The notes under the pieces: model-generated | Told to the model about the DNA's origin: nothing | The model's database searches: none | What the model saw: the letters and a program-made list of their open reading frames with translations, nothing else | Position numbers and translations under genes: made by a program | Shown here: in pieces, positions 16,332-26,263 of the stretch | Layout: every line of letters starts with the position of its first letter | Numbering within the stretch: position 1 is the first letter of the stretch | NCBI RefSeq assembly: GCF_033954455.1 | Contig: NZ_CP121473.1 | Span: 3,210,501-3,274,500, forward strand | DNA length: 64,000 nucleotides | Reading direction: 5' to 3' | Source: Thiorhodovibrio litoralis | GTDB taxonomy: Bacteria > Pseudomonadota > Gammaproteobacteria > Chromatiales > Chromatiaceae

Positions 16332-17159
16332 TCAATACCGCGCAACCTGTCGCAAACGCGCTCCAAGCGCAAGCATGTGCTGCTGTTTGATGCTGACTTG
16401 CGCGGCTTTCATCCTATCCCAAACCGCGCCCCACTCGCCCAGCTCAGCATTGTCGAGATACTGAACGGCCTGATGCTGCCGGGTGAAGTGCACTCGGCTG
16501 CCCTTGGCGAGCAGGTGTTCGTTGAGATCGGGCAGCAGCAGGGCATCAGCGCGCGGAAGGGTGTGGGCGATCCGCAGCCCGGCCGGGTCCCAGTCGGAGA
16601 ATACCGTGACGGGGATCTGTTCAGGCAGGATGCTGAGCAGCTGGCGAGTGCCACGCGCGAGTCCGCCGTGGCCGCGATAGAGCACCAGGCTGGCAGCGAG
16701 TTCGGCGGGTGCGGCGAAGGCGTGCCAGTCGTCGAAGCTGTCCAGGTTTTCGACGACAACTAACTGGCTGACCGCGTCGAGATTTAGCGCTGCCAGGGGG
16801 ACACGCAGGCTCAGCTCGGGCGTCAACCTTGGCAGAGGTGCCGACAACTCGCCTTTCACCAGCACATGCTGATCGTCCGGTCGCTCGCGGGCGATCTTCT
16901 CGTCGATCACGCTGGCGGCGACCTGTCGGCGGTTGCCCTCGGGCACGCCGGCGCGCGGGTCGAAACCCCATGCCTGATGAGCCAGCGCGCGCAGTTCGCG
17001 GCGTTGCTCGGCATTGAAGTGCAGTCGCCGGCCGCGGGTCTCGCCCATCTCAAAGGCCTGCTGAATCTCGTTCCAGGTCGACGAGCACTTCACGCTGTCC
17101 AGTTCATCGCGCAGCAGGCGGTGGACGAGCTGCATGTGCCGCTTGCTCAGGCCAGCCAT
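16332..17159 (-). CDS. jetD: Wadjet JetD, Toprim-type nuclease subunit
   Basis: JetD is the nuclease that cuts circular plasmid DNA once the JetABC motor has extruded it. The ATG at 17159 lies 13 bases inside the end of jetA, and this overlap decides the start; it gives 275 aa. The Toprim fold is visible as Glu137 in VVVENLDSF and the Asp pair in FSDWDPAG (Asp189, Asp191). The N-terminal part (WNEIQQAFEMGETRGRRLHF) is the arm domain. The protein is shorter than the roughly 380-400 aa typical of type I JetD. It is the last gene of the jetC-jetB-jetA-jetD operon. Confidence 0.8.
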   Translation of the reverse strand: MAGLSKRHMQLVHRLLRDELDSVKCSSTWNEIQQAFEMGETRGRRLHFNAEQRRELRALAHQAWGFDPRAGVPEGNRRQVAASVIDEKIARERPDDQHVLVKGELSAPLPRLTPELSLRVPLAALNLDAVSQLVVVENLDSFDDWHAFAAPAELAASLVLYRGHGGLARGTRQLLSILPEQIPVTVFSDWDPAGLRIAHTLPRADALLLPDLNEHLLAKGSRVHFTRQHQAVQYLDNAELGEWGAVWDRMKAAQVSIKQQHMLALGARLRQVARY

Positions 17160-18367
17160 AGCCGCAGGTCGCGAATGATGAAGTTGCCGCTGTAGAGCGG
17201 ATGCGACTCGCCGAGCATGTCCAGCTCGAAGTGATGCTTCTGTTCCTCGGGCAGGCCATCGTAGCCGCCGATCACCTGATACAGCCAGCTTTCGGCATCC
17301 CAGGGCAGAGTCTCCTGGCAATGGTAGTCGAGCGCCGAGATCGCCTGGCCGCTGTCGATGACCTGGCAGAAATAGGCGTCCACCGCTGCGCGGATCGGGC
17401 TGGATGTTACCTCGAAGGCGTCCGGTGTGTGCAGCGTCAGATCGGGCGCGTCGCCAAGGGACTGGACTGGTCGGTCTTGGGTCTGCTTGGCGCGGATTGG
17501 GGCTAGCAGGGCCAGCAGCTCGAATTCCAGGGTTGAATCGTGGATGTCCAGGCTCGCTGGAGCCAGCACCGGTGCGGCCTGATTGAACAACTGTGGTACT
17601 AACCGAGCGGCGGCATGGGGTCCGACCTCATAGTCCGGATGCTGCTCCATGTGCAGCAGCCAGCCCTTGAGCAGCCGGGTACGCCCGCGAATCTCGCGGA
17701 AGCGGCCTAGCTGTTCGAGCAGCCGCCCTTGCACGATGCTCAGCTCCTGGGTGCAGGCGCTCAGCGTGCGTTGCAGGTTGGTCACCAGCAGATGGCGCAG
17801 TTCGCGGAGATCGCCGGCGGACTCGGCCAGCGCCTGGAAACTGACCAGTTCCAGCCCGCTGAGCAGCTCGCTGACCTGAGTCTGCGCCAGCTCGTTTTCG
17901 CGGATCTTGGCGTTGAGCGTGCCGACGTAGCCGAACTCGTTGTTGATGCGACTCCAGAGCACGCGGATGCTGTGCTGTAGGGTCTCGCCGAAGGCGTAGA
18001 CGTGTTCTCTCAGGTCGGCCAGATAGACCTCGGCGGCGGCGTAGTCGCCCTGATGGTGGGCCTCTTTGTAGTGGTCGGCCAAGGTCTTGAAGCTGGCCAA
18101 GGCCGAGCCGGTGTTGGCGTCAATCTGACGATTGCGCTCATCGCGCAGGGCCTCTTCCAGCAGCGCCCGAACGACGCGGCGCAGGTGCAGGTCCGCGCCG
18201 GGCTCAGGGCGATAGAGGATGCCGTGCTTGACCAGGCGCCCCTGCACGCCTGGCTCCAGCACGTCATCCGCCACTGAGCCTGCCAGGTAGGCGTCCATGA
18301 TGGGCTCGGCCTGGGCTCCGAGCTGGCGCAAAAAGCGCACTCCCGATTGTCGCAGCGTGCTGCTCAC
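17147..18367 (-). CDS. jetA: Wadjet JetA, kleisin-like subunit
   Basis: 406 aa, largely helical with long coiled-coil stretches, as in the kleisin (MukF/MksF-like) subunit that bridges the SMC heads. It starts MSSTLRQSGVRFLRQLGAQA and begins with an ATGA overlap on the jetB stop. The identification leans on operon position and helical character more than on a sequence signature. Confidence 0.7.
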   Translation of the reverse strand: MSSTLRQSGVRFLRQLGAQAEPIMDAYLAGSVADDVLEPGVQGRLVKHGILYRPEPGADLHLRRVVRALLEEALRDERNRQIDANTGSALASFKTLADHYKEAHHQGDYAAAEVYLADLREHVYAFGETLQHSIRVLWSRINNEFGYVGTLNAKIRENELAQTQVSELLSGLELVSFQALAESAGDLRELRHLLVTNLQRTLSACTQELSIVQGRLLEQLGRFREIRGRTRLLKGWLLHMEQHPDYEVGPHAAARLVPQLFNQAAPVLAPASLDIHDSTLEFELLALLAPIRAKQTQDRPVQSLGDAPDLTLHTPDAFEVTSSPIRAAVDAYFCQVIDSGQAISALDYHCQETLPWDAESWLYQVIGGYDGLPEEQKHHFELDMLGESHPLYSGNFIIRDLRLWLA

Positions 18368-19005
18368 AGCAACTGGCCCTGGCTGGCGAGTTCGGCCTGA
18401 GCCTCCAGGCCGAGTCCTTCGGCCTCATCGATAAAGCGGATGACCTCGTAGAGATAATCCAGCTTGCCCGTGGCCAGATAGATCTGTTTGTCCGGGTTGG
18501 GACGGGTCAGATAGCCTAGATCGCACAATCGCTTGAAGACCAGCTTGACCTGGGTATCAGTCGCCAGGCTGGTGGAGCCGAACAGCCGATAGTGGCTGAT
18601 GCGGGCCAGTTGCTCGCGCAGCGCCGGGGTGTCCTCAATAACGGTCTGCAGCTCATTCAGACGCAAGGGCGCGCCCTCGGTCAGCGGCGCGTCCTGGGCC
18701 GCTGCCTCCTGCACCAGCACCAGCCATTCGGCGATCGGCGTTAGCGCCTGGCAGATGTCGCGGAACTGCTGGCTGATCACCTTGCGCTCGTCGTCGTCAA
18801 ACTGGCGATAGCCGCAGAAAAACACTTCGCTGTCGGCGCCGGTCCCGACCGTGGCGATCTGCCGGTTGAGCTGGCTTAAGTAGGCGTCCACTTCCTCGCG
18901 ATTGCCGGGGGTCGTCAGAAAGCGCCATCCGTCCTCGTCGGTTGTGCGACAGATGAAGGCCCCCTGAAGCAGACGCTCGATGACATGGCCTTTGATCGAT
19001 AGCAT
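18364..19005 (-). CDS. jetB: Wadjet JetB, DUF4194 (KITE-like) subunit
   Basis: 213 aa. Winged-helix type subunit of the condensin-like complex, matching DUF4194: IKGHVIERLLQGAFICRTTD, RREVDAYLSQLNRQIATVG-like stretch, and the C-terminal NPDKQIYLATGKLDYLYEVI segment. The ATG follows the jetC stop directly, without a spacer, and the end overlaps jetA. Confidence 0.8.
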   Translation of the reverse strand: MLSIKGHVIERLLQGAFICRTTDEDGWRFLTTPGNREEVDAYLSQLNRQIATVGTGADSEVFFCGYRQFDDDERKVISQQFRDICQALTPIAEWLVLVQEAAAQDAPLTEGAPLRLNELQTVIEDTPALREQLARISHYRLFGSTSLATDTQVKLVFKRLCDLGYLTRPNPDKQIYLATGKLDYLYEVIRFIDEAEGLGLEAQAELASQGQLL

Positions 19006-22000
19006 CTACAGGCCCTCCTCTGGATAAGCGCCCGCTGCATGGTCCGGCTTGGAGGCCACCTCTCCCCGGTCGCCAGCCCCGCGTTGGCGCAGCTTGGCGG
19101 CGATGGCGTCGATGCGAGGCTTGACGATCTGCAGTTGGCGGGTCTGTTTGTCGACGATATAGCGGTTGGCGAAGAGCCCGAGGATCTCCGAGTCGGGGTT
19201 GGGAAAGGCACCGAGCACGCGAATATCGTTGGCGGCGCAGGCATCGAATATCTTTTTCACATTGTGATTGTGCAGGGTGCCCAGTTCATCGATGGGCCAG
19301 TGGATGGTCACCGGCGCCCGGCCGCGCAGCAGCCGGGTGAAGGCGAGCAGGAACTTGCACAGGATCATATAGGCCATGCCGTGACTGGATGATTCGTTGA
19401 GCTGGCGGTCGGTGCGGATCACCAGATCGCTCTGTCCCTCGCGCAGCCGCAGTTCGATCTCCAGCAGTCCGGCGACGCCGCCGCTCTGCGCCGAGCGGCC
19501 GATAATGTCCAGCGCCCGGCGCATGCTGCTGACATAGTCCTCGTCGGGGAGGCCGCTGAAGTCCTCATCGCGCCATTCGCGGAAAGCATGGATGAATGCC
19601 TTCAGCTCGGGCCAGAACTCAAGCTCGGTGATGCGTGAGCGGATACGCACCGCCGAGTCCGACACCCCGTCGAGGGAGAGGTCTTCCGCCACCTCGCGAG
19701 TGATACGCGCGCTCTGCGTGGCGATGCGTTGGTCGATATCGGCCAGCACGTCGTAATAGCTGTTGAGGTCGATTCCGAACAGCCGGCCCTGCTCGCGCAG
19801 CGCGGTCAGGCTTTGGGGCAGCAGAACCTTGAGCAATTGCTCCAGGTGCGGCACCAGCTTGCGGTGGTCCAGCGCGGGGATCTCGCGCTCACCAACCAGC
19901 ATGCAGTCGGCGCGGCTGCGCTCCCAGAATTCCGCAAGGCTGGAGCCGGCGTTGCTGGCGATCAGTGTGTCGAAATGTTCCACCAAGACCTTGACCGCAT
20001 CGAGCGCCTGTTCGCGCACATAAAGCTGCTTCTCGCCCTGGCGCAGACGCTCGTCCAGCGCGCCATCGGGCGGGGCCCCGTCACCGGACAATCTCAGCTC
20101 GCCCATGCGGCGCAGCAGGATCTTGAGCCGATTGAGCTGCTCCTGCGCCTCGTCCTTGCGCAGCTTAGCCTGGGCGCGCTCGGCTTCCAGTCGGCCGCGC
20201 TCGGTCTTGAAGGCGCTGGTGGCCGCATTGAGTTCCTGGTCCAGTTCGGCGGCGCGCCGACGGCTGTCTTCGAGTGCTTGTTGGAGGGCCGGTTTGCGCT
20301 TGAGCCAGCTGCGCTGATACCAGTCGTCATAGCGCAGCACCTCGGGGCGGCGCCGCTCGGTGCGCTCGATGCGCTCATCGAGTTGGCTGATCTGCTGCTT
20401 CAAGGTCATGATGGCCTGCTCATCGACACCACGGGATTTCAATTCACCCTGGTACCATTGCTCGCAGGCGTCGAGCTCGGTCTGGGCCTGTTGCTTGCGT
20501 TCGTCAATCGCAGTGCGCAGGCGTTGGATCTCGCTGTCGATCCGCCCGATCACTTGCTGCCAGTGGGCCTTGAGCTCCATTGCGACTTCAGTGTGTCTGG
20601 ACTGGATGTCCTCGCGCCACTGCTCGCGCTCGCTCGCCAGCTGCTGGATGCGCGTCATCAGATCTGTCAGCGCCTTACGATCCTTGCGCTTGCGCTCGCT
20701 CAATGCCTCATTGATCCGGCTCTGTTCAGTAGAATGCTCCTCGCGGATGCGGCGCAAGTCGTCTCGACGGTTGTCTCGCTCGGTGCGCGCGACCGTCAGC
20801 TCAGGCTGCAAGGTCTCCAATGCCTCGGAGTGCTCGCCAAGCTGGCGCTCGGCGGCCTGCTGCTGATTGTCGGCATCCTTCTTGGCATCCTCGGCCAGTT
20901 GGAGGCGTTGGCGCAGGGTCTGCTCGGAGGCCGCATGCTCCGGGGTGTCGATGGCCGCCAGGTCCAATCGCAGGCCAAAGGCAGCGTCCTGCGCCGGCTC
21001 GGCCAGTGCGGGCTTTAGATCGCTGCGTTGCAGCAACGCGGGGTCGATCAGCTTGCCCAGGCGCGTCTCCCAATCGGGCTGCTCGCGACGCAGGAACTCA
21101 AGCAGGCTGTGCTGGCCGGGAAAAAGCAGACGCTGCACGGCATCCAGCTCGCGCTGGCGCCCGTCGACCTGGCGCCTCGCGGCTCGCAGAGCGGCGTCGG
21201 CTTCATTGCGCTGGCGCAGTTGCTGCTGCTCCCTGCCCTCCAGTCTGCGTACCTCGGCATCGGCTGAGTCGGAATCGGCCTCCGCCTGCTCGCGGCGCCG
21301 ATCAAAAATGGCGAGAGACTGGCGCTCGTCCTCGGTGTAGCTGGCACTCTCGATCTGGGTCTCCAGGCGCTGGCGATCCAGGCCAAGCTGGACGTCCCGC
21401 TCGCGGAAGTCTTCCTGGCCGGTCTCCATTTCCGCCTGCTGGCGTTGTTGCAAGGCGCTGAGCTCGGCAGTTTGCCGTTCTAGCTGGTCCGTCCTTTGGT
21501 CCTGCAAGACCGTCTGTTGCTCGCGTAGCTCGTCGAGCTGGCGCTCGCGCTGATCCTTGATCCGCTGACCTCGCTCCAGATAATCGCGCTCCACATCCTG
21601 ATGCTGATCAGTGAGCAGGCGGTACCGTCCGCGCAGGTTCTCCAGGTCCTCACGCCAGGTGCCGACCGCCTCCAGATCGATCCTGGCCTGCTCGATGTCG
21701 GCCTCCAGGAAGCTCTGGTACTGCTGCTCGATTTGCTCAAGCTCGCCCTCGTCGCGGGTGATCTCGCCCTTGCTGGCTGATCGCTGCTGGTTGAGATCAT
21801 CGCGCTGCTGCGTCCAGCGCTCCTCCAGCTGATTCAGCGCTGACTCCATTTGCGCGATAGCCGCGTCGGCTTCTTCAATCAGGCGTTGCTGGCGCGGCTC
21901 ATCGCTGCGATAGCCGAGCCGCAACCCACTCAGGCGCCGCTCACAAGCCAGCAGGTCCTGGTACTCGCGCTCCAGTTGCTCGAACTCCGGGCGCATGGCG

Positions 22001-22734
22001 TCGAATCCCTGGATCAGCCGGCTTTCGCGCATCCAGTCATCCACCCGCTGGAGCTTGAGGCCAGACGTCGGTGGGCTGACCCCGTCCTCTTCCAAAATGG
22101 CGGCAATCATGGAGCGCACGGTCTCCATCTTGCCCTCGCGCGAGTGCACCGCCTGGGCCAGTTTCTCGATATGGCGCAGCGCATGACCGGGCTCGCAAAG
22201 AGAAAACTCTCGGGCGAAGGCGCGCAGCTCACCACTGCTGGCGCCTGCGGCCAGTTGGACACGGTCGTTTTGCAGGATCGCGCGGTATTCGCGCGTATTG
22301 AGCAATCGGGTCGCGCTCACCTCCGCCTGCTTCAGTCGCCGACCCAGCTCGGCCATGCCGAAACAGCTCAGCGTGTCGCCGTGACGGCTGCGGGTGTAGT
22401 CCGCCAGGTCGAATGCCTTCTGCACCAGTCGGTAGGCGACGCCCTTGCCGTCTGCGGAGGCGGCCAGCACGGCCTGACAGGCCTGTCCATCCATGCGCTG
22501 ATATTCATAGATGATAAAGCTCTGCTCGGTCGGCAGGTACCAGCGCTCGAAACTGTCTCGGGTCGATGGCACGACCCGGCTGGGATATTCGCCATAGAAC
22601 ACGGGCACCAGACGCTGCAGGGTTGTCTTGCCGGAGGCGTTGGTGCCGCAGATGTTGGTGTGGGCATCGACGACGAGCTCCACGACACCTTGGAGATGGG
22701 TGTTGATCAGGATGATACGGTTCAGGCTGGGCAT
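19006..22734 (-). CDS. jetC: Wadjet JetC, SMC-like ATPase
   Basis: 1242 aa. The motor of the anti-plasmid complex, a MukB/MksB-like SMC protein. Walker A is GTNASGKT at residues 30-37, just after INTHLQGVVELVVDAHTNIC. A very long coiled coil fills about residues 280-900, rich in E/Q/R. The C-terminal head has SSSHGMAYMILCKFLLAF in the ABC-signature position and HWPIDELGTLHNHNVKKIFD as Walker B/D-loop. The ATG at 22734 is preceded by AAGGA at 6 bases. It heads the four-gene operon; a promoter should lie in 22735-22975. Confidence 0.9.
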   Translation of the reverse strand: MPSLNRIILINTHLQGVVELVVDAHTNICGTNASGKTTLQRLVPVFYGEYPSRVVPSTRDSFERWYLPTEQSFIIYEYQRMDGQACQAVLAASADGKGVAYRLVQKAFDLADYTRSRHGDTLSCFGMAELGRRLKQAEVSATRLLNTREYRAILQNDRVQLAAGASSGELRAFAREFSLCEPGHALRHIEKLAQAVHSREGKMETVRSMIAAILEEDGVSPPTSGLKLQRVDDWMRESRLIQGFDAMRPEFEQLEREYQDLLACERRLSGLRLGYRSDEPRQQRLIEEADAAIAQMESALNQLEERWTQQRDDLNQQRSASKGEITRDEGELEQIEQQYQSFLEADIEQARIDLEAVGTWREDLENLRGRYRLLTDQHQDVERDYLERGQRIKDQRERQLDELREQQTVLQDQRTDQLERQTAELSALQQRQQAEMETGQEDFRERDVQLGLDRQRLETQIESASYTEDERQSLAIFDRRREQAEADSDSADAEVRRLEGREQQQLRQRNEADAALRAARRQVDGRQRELDAVQRLLFPGQHSLLEFLRREQPDWETRLGKLIDPALLQRSDLKPALAEPAQDAAFGLRLDLAAIDTPEHAASEQTLRQRLQLAEDAKKDADNQQQAAERQLGEHSEALETLQPELTVARTERDNRRDDLRRIREEHSTEQSRINEALSERKRKDRKALTDLMTRIQQLASEREQWREDIQSRHTEVAMELKAHWQQVIGRIDSEIQRLRTAIDERKQQAQTELDACEQWYQGELKSRGVDEQAIMTLKQQISQLDERIERTERRRPEVLRYDDWYQRSWLKRKPALQQALEDSRRRAAELDQELNAATSAFKTERGRLEAERAQAKLRKDEAQEQLNRLKILLRRMGELRLSGDGAPPDGALDERLRQGEKQLYVREQALDAVKVLVEHFDTLIASNAGSSLAEFWERSRADCMLVGEREIPALDHRKLVPHLEQLLKVLLPQSLTALREQGRLFGIDLNSYYDVLADIDQRIATQSARITREVAEDLSLDGVSDSAVRIRSRITELEFWPELKAFIHAFREWRDEDFSGLPDEDYVSSMRRALDIIGRSAQSGGVAGLLEIELRLREGQSDLVIRTDRQLNESSSHGMAYMILCKFLLAFTRLLRGRAPVTIHWPIDELGTLHNHNVKKIFDACAANDIRVLGAFPNPDSEILGLFANRYIVDKQTRQLQIVKPRIDAIAAKLRQRGAGDRGEVASKPDHAAGAYPEEGL

Positions 22735-22975
22735 GCGAATCCTTGCGTAACAGGGAGACCGGCGGTTGATAAAGCGGGAGTTCCGATGACAGCATCAGTC
22801 ACCCGTAAACAGGGTGAGCGCTGACTGCCCATACAGTTACAGGCTCTGATCGCCGAAGCCTCGCCGTGGTCCGAACTGGGACAGACTAGCTGGTTTTCCC
22901 AATCCCCGCCCAGCATCTGCACGAGCTCCTATGCCATTCATTCGCCTGTCGACGAGCAACCGTGCAGGCAGTTTC

Positions 22976-23170
22976 TCAGCGCCGCAGAAGTCGTCCGTCG
23001 ATCTCTGCATTCAACCTGTCTTGCTGGCGAAAGGAATCGGTCACCATATCCAACAGAAGAAGTCCGGTCGCAGTGGCATCCGAGAGATCCTTGAGCTCGG
23101 CATAGCCGTCGCCACCGGCGGCCAGGAAATCCGGCATCACCAGTCGATAGGTGACCGTCGCTCGGATCAT
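22976..23170 (-). pseudogene. 5'-nucleotidase C-terminal domain fragment
   Basis: TVTYRLVMPDFLAAGGDGYA followed by ATATGLLLLDMVTDSF matches the end of the UshA-type 5'-nucleotidase C-terminal domain (Y-x-V-x-x-x-D-F-L-A-x-G-G-D-G-Y). Only about 60 residues remain, and the metallophosphatase domain is absent. It is a leftover from whatever occupied this site before the defence genes. Confidence 0.6.
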
Positions 23171-23215
23171 TAGTGCGTGACATCGCGACCTTACTCGGCA
23201 TCCTAACCGGGATAT

Positions 23216-26089
23216 TCAGGCGATCGAGCGCAGCCCCGCGGCCATGGCATCCGCGTCGGTTTGCTGCAAAATCACTCGCAACTCCCCGACTTGCCGCTCC
23301 AAGAAGCGGTTTGGATCCTCAATGCCATGGAGGGCGTACCAGTCCGGCACGTCCATCAGCTCAGCCGCCAGGCGTTCGGGCGCGAGGAGCTGGTAAATGG
23401 GTTGCCAACGACCCTCGACGCGCAGGGAGAGATGGGGGTTGAGCAGGTAGTGGCCGCGGCGCACGCGCAGGAACAGCTTGCGGTTGCCCGGACCTTCGCG
23501 CGCCACTTCGTTTTTGGACAGGATGGATGACAGGTACTGTCGCTTCTTGCGTCGGGCGGGGATGATGGTGTCCGGGAAGTGCGCTAGGATCTGCTCGAAA
23601 TCCGTGGCCGCCAGAAATGCTTTGCCGCCGCGCGCATAATTCTGGCCCAGGCGCTGATAGAACAGCACCATGGCGACGCAGAGCATCAGATATTCCATGA
23701 TCTTGCGGTCGAGCTTGATCAGGCGCCCGTCGACCTGAATGTCCTGGCTGGGCGGCGCCAGGCGCTCAAATACCGCCGGTAATTTCTGGCGTGCATAACG
23801 CTGATCGACACAGGCGCGCTCCAGGCTGATCTGAAACGCATTCAGTCCATTGGCATCCACCAGACTGGTGTCGGCATCGCGCGTGAGCAGTTCTTCGATC
23901 AGCTCCGCGTGCCCTTGGCGGCTGGCAATCATCAGCGGGGTTTGGTTGAAGACGTTGCGGAAATCCACGCCATAGCGCTCGACCTCCCGCACGACGCCGC
24001 TGGTGTGCTTGAGCCCATAGGCCAGGTAGTGCTTTTTTTCAAGCATGCCCATGGCCTTGCCGGGGTGCTGGGCGGCGCTGAAGCCGGCGTCGATCAGCGC
24101 ATTCAGCCAGCGCTGGTCGCGATAGACCAGGGCGTATTCCATCAGCGCGACGCGGGCTTTCTTTTCGCCCTGTGCGAGCGCCTTTTGCTCGAGCTCCGAC
24201 AACGCCTCGCCGTGCAGAACCGTCCAGGGTACCTCGCGTTGCTTGAGGATCTGCTCGCGGATTTCGGCGGCCTGATCCTCCTTACCTTGCATTTCGAGCC
24301 GGTGGGCCTCGCGGCGCCAGTCATCAAGGCTGGAGCGTTGTTCCTCGACATCATTGACGTCCTGATGCACCTCGGTCAGGCCGAGCAGTTCGAGCAACCC
24401 CTGCTTGGGCTTGGCCTCCAAGACATAGAGGTTGCGCACGGCCCGGGTCACGGCGACATAGAGCGCATTGATGTAGAACTTATAAATCTCGAGCGACTTG
24501 TCGCTCTTGTCGCGTCCGCGCGCGTAGCGCAGTTCGCCCTGTAAGTCCTCGGGCGCCAGATCGCCGGCGATGTCGCGGTAGCGTTTTTCCTCCGCCGACA
24601 AGAAGTTGTAGAGCAGGACGTTGTCGTATTCGAGCCCCTTGGCCTCATGAATGGAAAACACCAGCGGGGTGCGGAAATGCTTGCGCACCTCCGCCTTCTG
24701 ATCCGGATGCAGCACCAGGATGGCGAAGCGCGCCGAGGCGGCGGTGCGGCGATCGAGATCGCTTTTGACGGCATCGCTGTCGGCGAGCAGTCCCACCGTG
24801 CCAATCTTGGGACCACGGCTTTGGACCAGATAATTGCTCTCGCGGTCGACCGAACCAAAGCGCGCCTGCTTGATGTGCAGCAGGCGGTTGGCCATCTCGG
24901 TGATCTGCGGCGAGTTGCGGAAGTTGGCGTTGAGGATGCGTATCAGCTCGGTGGAGCCGCTCCCTGCCTCGTTGCGCTCATGCCAGAACAGCGTCTTGAC
25001 CTTGGCCCAGGAGAAAAAATTCGGGTGGACGATTTGGTTGGAGTCGCCGCACAGGAGGAAGCCGGTCGGGTCATTCAAGGCGCGCAGAATGAGCAGCAGC
25101 TGGACCGCTGTGAGGTCCTGCACCTCATCGATGACGATGAAGTCATAGCGCGGCGTGATCAGCTCCAGCCAGGCATGGCTGACCAGGTTGGCGTCGAACC
25201 AGCCCTCCTCTTTCAGTAGACGCAGATAGCGCTCGAACAGGTCGTAGACGGCATCGCGCAGCTCAGGCGCATAGATCGACTGGCGCACGCCGAGGCCGCG
25301 ATAGCTCTCGCGATCCAGATAGGGCCGCTCCTCGTCGGTGCCGGTGAGAGCGCCCTGGAATTCCTCGAACAAGCGATGGGTATCGCGCAACTCGCGCGGG
25401 AGCTTCTGGCGCCCAGCCCAGGCGGCGAAGGCGCGCGGGGTCATCTCACGGCCCTCGGGCACGCGGATGGTCTCGAGATACTCGCGAAAGGATAGGAAGT
25501 CGACCTCCTGGTCCTCGTTCTCGTAGCCGTTGGCGTAGTAGAGATCGCGGGCGTTCTGCACCAGGAAGGGGGAGCGGGTCACATAAAGCACCGTCCCGAC
25601 GGCGTCCTTCATCTTCTCGAGCGTCAGCGCCGTCTTGCCGCTGCCGGCCGAGCCGATCACGATCAGCGGCGGCGGTTGCTGGTAGATGGCTTCCTGGTCG
25701 TTGTCGAAGCTCAGTACCTTGTCGAGCAGATGGAAACGCGGCAGCTCGGGATTCAAATACCGCAGCTCAGGTGCGTCCGCCAGAGCAATCGGGTCGGCAT
25801 CCGGGATTTTCGCCTCGTCGATCACGGCTCCGCGGCTGAGGAAGCGTGATTTTTCATAGGCATGGGCGGCGATGTATTCAAGAACCAGGATGCAGCCTTC
25901 ATCCCCGTGCCGATGCAGGGCGAACAGCAGACGATTGGCTTTGTCGAGCCGGGCGCGGAAGAGATTCTCGCCCACCTTCTTGACCTCGGCGGAGCGGAAA
26001 TCCCCGTCGCGCAGGTAGCCGGCGAGTTTCTCGTAGCCGGGTATCTTGCGCGTGTCGAGGCCGCGGTAAGTGAGCAGGCGAAATGACAT
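23216..26089 (-). CDS. UvrD-like helicase with RelE-like N-terminus and ankyrin repeats
   Basis: 957 aa from the ATG at 26089; the frame is open further upstream but runs antisense to transposase remnants, so I reject that extension. Residues 1-85 (RLDKANRLLFALHRHGDEGC, ILVLEYIAAHAYEKSRFLSR) resemble the RelE/ParE fold. The SF1 helicase core follows: Walker A GSAGSGKT 146-153, Walker B VIDEVQD 319-325, later IHEAKGLEYDNVLLYN and NALYVAVTRAVRNLYVLE. About 740-790 hold one or two ankyrin repeats (NQTPLMIASRQGHAELIEEL). The rest is unassigned. It lies between Wadjet and the STAND operon, so a defence role is likely but inferred. It is a single gene with no coupled partner. Confidence 0.75.
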   Translation of the reverse strand: MSFRLLTYRGLDTRKIPGYEKLAGYLRDGDFRSAEVKKVGENLFRARLDKANRLLFALHRHGDEGCILVLEYIAAHAYEKSRFLSRGAVIDEAKIPDADPIALADAPELRYLNPELPRFHLLDKVLSFDNDQEAIYQQPPPLIVIGSAGSGKTALTLEKMKDAVGTVLYVTRSPFLVQNARDLYYANGYENEDQEVDFLSFREYLETIRVPEGREMTPRAFAAWAGRQKLPRELRDTHRLFEEFQGALTGTDEERPYLDRESYRGLGVRQSIYAPELRDAVYDLFERYLRLLKEEGWFDANLVSHAWLELITPRYDFIVIDEVQDLTAVQLLLILRALNDPTGFLLCGDSNQIVHPNFFSWAKVKTLFWHERNEAGSGSTELIRILNANFRNSPQITEMANRLLHIKQARFGSVDRESNYLVQSRGPKIGTVGLLADSDAVKSDLDRRTAASARFAILVLHPDQKAEVRKHFRTPLVFSIHEAKGLEYDNVLLYNFLSAEEKRYRDIAGDLAPEDLQGELRYARGRDKSDKSLEIYKFYINALYVAVTRAVRNLYVLEAKPKQGLLELLGLTEVHQDVNDVEEQRSSLDDWRREAHRLEMQGKEDQAAEIREQILKQREVPWTVLHGEALSELEQKALAQGEKKARVALMEYALVYRDQRWLNALIDAGFSAAQHPGKAMGMLEKKHYLAYGLKHTSGVVREVERYGVDFRNVFNQTPLMIASRQGHAELIEELLTRDADTSLVDANGLNAFQISLERACVDQRYARQKLPAVFERLAPPSQDIQVDGRLIKLDRKIMEYLMLCVAMVLFYQRLGQNYARGGKAFLAATDFEQILAHFPDTIIPARRKKRQYLSSILSKNEVAREGPGNRKLFLRVRRGHYLLNPHLSLRVEGRWQPIYQLLAPERLAAELMDVPDWYALHGIEDPNRFLERQVGELRVILQQTDADAMAAGLRSIA

Positions 26090-26156
26090 GGTGCTGGCTG
26101 TTTGGCGGGCTGTTGTAAAACCCGACATGCTAGCGGACCCCTCTGCTAAGTCAAAG

Positions 26157-26263
26157 TGGATACAGGCCAGTGCGAGCGCCGGGTCAGTGCGGATTGGCAG
26201 GCGCGCTTTCGCTATCCGCTGTGGCTGCTGGAGACCTTCGTCGATCCACCCCGGCCACGGTCC
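26157..26263 (+). pseudogene. DUF4338 gene remnant
   Basis: One frame reads ADWQARFRYPLWLLETFVDP, the conserved F-x-Y-P-L-W-L-L-E-T-F-V-D-P block of DUF4338, and then breaks. Compare ERLVLLETFVETPRF in the intact gene at 13641-14522. It marks an older IS of the same general kind. Confidence 0.5.

Noticed and set aside
19729-21018. 429-codon plus-strand frame inside jetC
   Set aside because: Opposite strand of the JetC coiled coil; leucine and alanine richness is the mirror of its E/Q/R codons.
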